A DNA stretch of 7,414 nt from JBBIVP01 sp037439705 [NCBI: bacterium] (GTDB taxonomy: Bacteria > JBBIVP01). The notes beneath the pieces are model-generated. The model saw nothing but the letters and a program-made list of their open reading frames with translations. It was not told where the DNA came from and did no database searches. This document shows positions 6,018 through 7,414 of this stretch, piece by piece. The DNA lies in the NCBI GenBank assembly GCA_037439705.1, contig JBBIVP010000025.1, positions 1 through 7,414 of the forward strand, written 5' to 3'. The translations under genes and the position numbers were made by a program. The first letter of the stretch is position 1. Each line of letters begins with the position of its first letter.

Positions 6018-6171
6018 AAGTTCTTATATTTTCAAGCATTTTTGATTAAGTCACCTAAAAGAGCCTTCTGAAAAAGTGAGGCTAATTTTGTTTTTTAGCA
6101 ATACATGAAAAAATTAAAAATTTCTTTACATTTCCTTAAAAAGGCTTATTCTTTGAACAGGAGAATTAAAG
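6018..6171. promoter_or_regulatory. Divergent intergenic region, expected promoters for symporter operon and beta-barrel gene
   Basis: These 154 AT-rich bases separate divergent genes and must contain or adjoin both promoters. On the minus strand a TATAAG box lies at 6023-6028. A transcript from it would begin near the annotated symporter ATG, which would suit the GTG start at 5984 better; no convincing -35 box goes with it. On the plus strand AGGAG at 6159-6163 sits 8 nt before the ATG at 6172. Short inverted repeats occur, AGCCT/AGGCT (about 6062-6083) and GCTAA/TTAGC (about 6081-6099), but none is strong enough to call an operator. No glycine-riboswitch-like sequence was seen before the symporter. 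Confidence 0.4.
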
Positions 6172-7233
6172 ATGTGGTGGTGTGTCATGAAGGCAAAAAG
6201 TGTTAGTTGGTGGACGGTGGTAATTTTCGCGGTAGGTCTTATAAGTCTTTCTTTTTCTGTTTATGGAGAAGGGAAATTTTCAGGCTACATGTTTGGAGAT
6301 TTCTACTACAATCTCACCAACAACAACCCCGAGCTGGAAGGTGAAAATGGATTTTGGTTCAGGAGAATTTATTTCACCTACGATTATAAAATATCAGATA
6401 GCTGGACTACTCGTCTAAGATTGGAAATGAACAGCCCCGGAGATTTCAAATCATCCGATTTCTTAAAACCATACATAAAAGATGCATATCTGGCATACAA
6501 AATAGGAAACCATACTATAACCAATACAATAATCCTCGGAATTTCTCCTACTCCTACATGGGAATATTATATTGTAGACTTCTGGGGGTACAGAGCAGTT
6601 GAGAAAACCCCCCTTGATCTTTACAAAATGGGTGAGAGCAGAGACTTTGGAATTGCTTTTAAGGGTTCTATTGGAAAAGATGGGTTTTTTGGATACCATG
6701 TTATGGCTGGTAACGGAGAGGGGATAAAATCTGAATTCAACAAGGAAAAAAAATATATGGGGGCGTTTCTGTTCATCCTACAGCTAAACTTTTCGTTGGA
6801 ACTGTATGCTGATTACGGTTTGAAAGCAAACAAATATAATACTTATTTCGCCTATTACACTTATCAGGCATTTCTTGGATGGAAGCACAAAAAAGGTCGA
6901 CTCGGAGTTCAATATTCCCACCGATTTGAAGAGCAGGAAGTTGAAAAAGGAAATTTTAAATTTGATGTTTATTCAATTTTTGGAATCATCAATGTCTCGG
7001 AAAAACTATCCCTCCTCGCAAGATATGACAGAATGAATGACCCGCTGCCATGGGGTTCAACAGTAAGTTATGTCCCCTTCAACGAAACCTCACCCTTCAA
7101 TCTTATCCTCTTCGGCGTTGATTTTCATCCTCTAAATAATGTAAGTGTCATCCCGAACCTCATGTATGTGGTCTACGACGATGTGGATGAAAAGGATACT
7201 CAGTTAAAGCTCACATTTTTTTATTCATTCTAA
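6172..7233 (+). CDS. Exported outer-membrane beta-barrel (porin-like) protein
   Basis: This 353-residue protein has an N-terminal signal peptide: MKAK at 6-9, a hydrophobic core about 14-30, and a likely cut after VYG near residue 32. The mature part starts KFSGYMFGDFYYNL, as porin-like barrels often do. It is rich in aromatic residues and alternating-hydrophobicity strands such as WTTRLRLEM, LYADYGLKA and LSLLARYDRM. The last strand, LKLTFFYSF, has hydrophobic or aromatic residues at positions 1, 3, 5, 7 and 9 from a terminal Phe. That is the standard signal for insertion by the BAM complex. The length suggests a barrel of roughly 14-18 strands. I do not recognise a specific subfamily or substrate. 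The ATG at 6172 has a good ribosome binding site. The ATG at 6187 (residue 6) gives a more typical signal peptide but has no such site. Confidence 0.8.
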   Translation: MWWCVMKAKSVSWWTVVIFAVGLISLSFSVYGEGKFSGYMFGDFYYNLTNNNPELEGENGFWFRRIYFTYDYKISDSWTTRLRLEMNSPGDFKSSDFLKPYIKDAYLAYKIGNHTITNTIILGISPTPTWEYYIVDFWGYRAVEKTPLDLYKMGESRDFGIAFKGSIGKDGFFGYHVMAGNGEGIKSEFNKEKKYMGAFLFILQLNFSLELYADYGLKANKYNTYFAYYTYQAFLGWKHKKGRLGVQYSHRFEEQEVEKGNFKFDVYSIFGIINVSEKLSLLARYDRMNDPLPWGSTVSYVPFNETSPFNLILFGVDFHPLNNVSVIPNLMYVVYDDVDEKDTQLKLTFFYSF

Positions 7234-7238
7234 AGGAG
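7232..7238 (+). promoter_or_regulatory. Strong ribosome binding site overlapping the barrel gene stop
   Basis: AAAGGAG begins within the TAA stop of the beta-barrel gene and sits 5 nt before an ATG at 7244. It is the strongest ribosome binding match of any gap here, yet it leads only into a 37-codon ORF. Confidence 0.4.
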
Positions 7239-7243
7239 AAAAA

Positions 7244-7357
7244 ATGCTAAGAAAAGGGGGCGCATTAGATGGAGTTTTTGACTTTTTTGAAAAACCTCTT
7301 TTTTCCCCAAATACTCATAAAATCAGGTCTTTTCTTTCTCCGTTTTCTGAAATATAA
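7244..7357 (+). CDS. Possible 37-residue small protein of unknown function
   Basis: ATG at 7244 follows a near-ideal ribosome binding site and opens 37 codons ending in TAA at 7355-7357. The product begins MLRKGGALDGVFDFFEKP and has several Phe and Pro residues. It has no signal peptide, membrane segment or motif I recognise. A candidate terminator (7271-7304) lies inside it and a likely minus-strand coding end (7315-7413) overlaps its 3' part; both argue against it. It may be a real small gene coupled to the barrel gene, the stub of a lost operon gene, or chance. Confidence 0.25.
   Translation: MLRKGGALDGVFDFFEKPLFSPNTHKIRSFLSPFSEI
7271..7304 (+). terminator. Candidate rho-independent terminator after the beta-barrel gene
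   Basis: GGAGTTTTT (7271-7279) can pair with AAAAACCTC plus a following T (7290-7299), with one bulged C and a 10-nt loop, and a T-run continues to 7304. The stem is AT-rich and weak, but its place just after the beta-barrel gene and before a convergent coding end fits a terminator. Confidence 0.4.
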
Positions 7358-7413
7358 ATTTTTTGGTGGTGCCAAACGAGATTTAACTCTTTGTAATCAA
7401 ACGGAACATTCAA
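7315..7413 (-). CDS. Probable C-terminal end of a minus-strand gene, cut by window edge
   Basis: Reading inward from the right edge on the minus strand, a frame stays open for 32 codons to a TGA at 7315-7317. The text is protein-like: NVPFDYKELNLVWHHQKIY followed by ISENGERKDLIL. It has balanced charged, aromatic and hydrophobic residues, and the Lys/Glu/Ile-rich composition of the other genes here. No family can be assigned from so short a piece. If real, it is convergent with the beta-barrel gene, leaving about 80 bp between the two stops. Confidence 0.4.
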   Translation of the reverse strand: MNVPFDYKELNLVWHHQKIYISENGERKDLIL

Positions 7414-7414
7414 A

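Noticed and set aside
6125-6152. Promoter-like TTTACA and TATTCT with a 16-bp spacer before the barrel gene
   Set aside because: A transcript from it would start at about 6159, on the AGGAG ribosome binding site itself, leaving no usable leader; the -10 match is only four of six.
6018-6171. Glycine riboswitch before the AGCS symporter
   Set aside because: AGCS genes are often glycine-riboswitch controlled, but the leader is short and AT-rich and lacks the conserved purine-rich core sequences.
6105-6206. 33-codon plus-strand ORF starting ATG AAA AAA TTA
   Set aside because: It has no ribosome binding site, overlaps the barrel gene start in another frame, and its Lys-rich text is what AT-rich spacer gives by chance.

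Overview
The window suggests a Gram-negative (diderm), AT-rich bacterium. It carries a MlaC-family periplasmic lipid carrier and an outer-membrane beta-barrel protein with an aromatic C-terminal sorting signal. Proteins are rich in Lys and Glu, arginine is mostly AGA/AGG and isoleucine is often ATA. This style is common in thermophilic or uncultivated subsurface lineages, but I cannot name the phylum. No rRNA, tRNA, CRISPR array, intact transposase or phage gene is visible.

Plus strand, 2-2318: a tightly overlapping three-gene cluster. It holds the C-terminal part of a secreted alpha/beta-hydrolase (lipase-like) cut by the window edge, a MlaC/Ttg2D-family protein, and a glutaryl-CoA dehydrogenase of the acyl-CoA dehydrogenase family. 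Each stop codon overlaps the next start, so the genes are very probably co-transcribed and translationally coupled. A lipid hydrolase, a lipid carrier and an acyl-CoA oxidising enzyme could be linked through lipid or dicarboxylate metabolism, but that link is inference.

2319-3046: a scar-like region. A 59-bp relic matches, at about 85 percent, part of the M23 peptidase gene located 2 kb downstream. It lies directly against the 3' half of an AAA+/DUF4143 ATPase gene that has lost its P-loop domain. The convergent spacer after it holds a small inverted repeat and a TCTGTCCCC/ATTTTT motif.

Minus strand, 6017-3047: a second operon, read right to left. It contains an AGCS-family sodium:amino acid symporter, a membrane-anchored M23 (LytM) peptidoglycan hydrolase starting at GTG, and endonuclease III starting at TTG with a 4-bp overlap. 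A perfect AT-only inverted repeat lies between symporter and peptidase.

6018-6171 is a short divergent promoter region. 6172-7233 (plus) encodes an exported porin-like beta-barrel protein, followed by a candidate terminator, a doubtful 37-codon ORF with a strong ribosome binding site, and the probable C-terminus of a minus-strand gene running off the right edge.

Most of the window is ordinary metabolism and cell-envelope housekeeping. I see no convincing new multi-gene system. The points most worth checking are the short duplicated coding segment, the unusual hydrolase-mlaC-gcdH linkage, and start-site or readthrough questions in the minus-strand operon.
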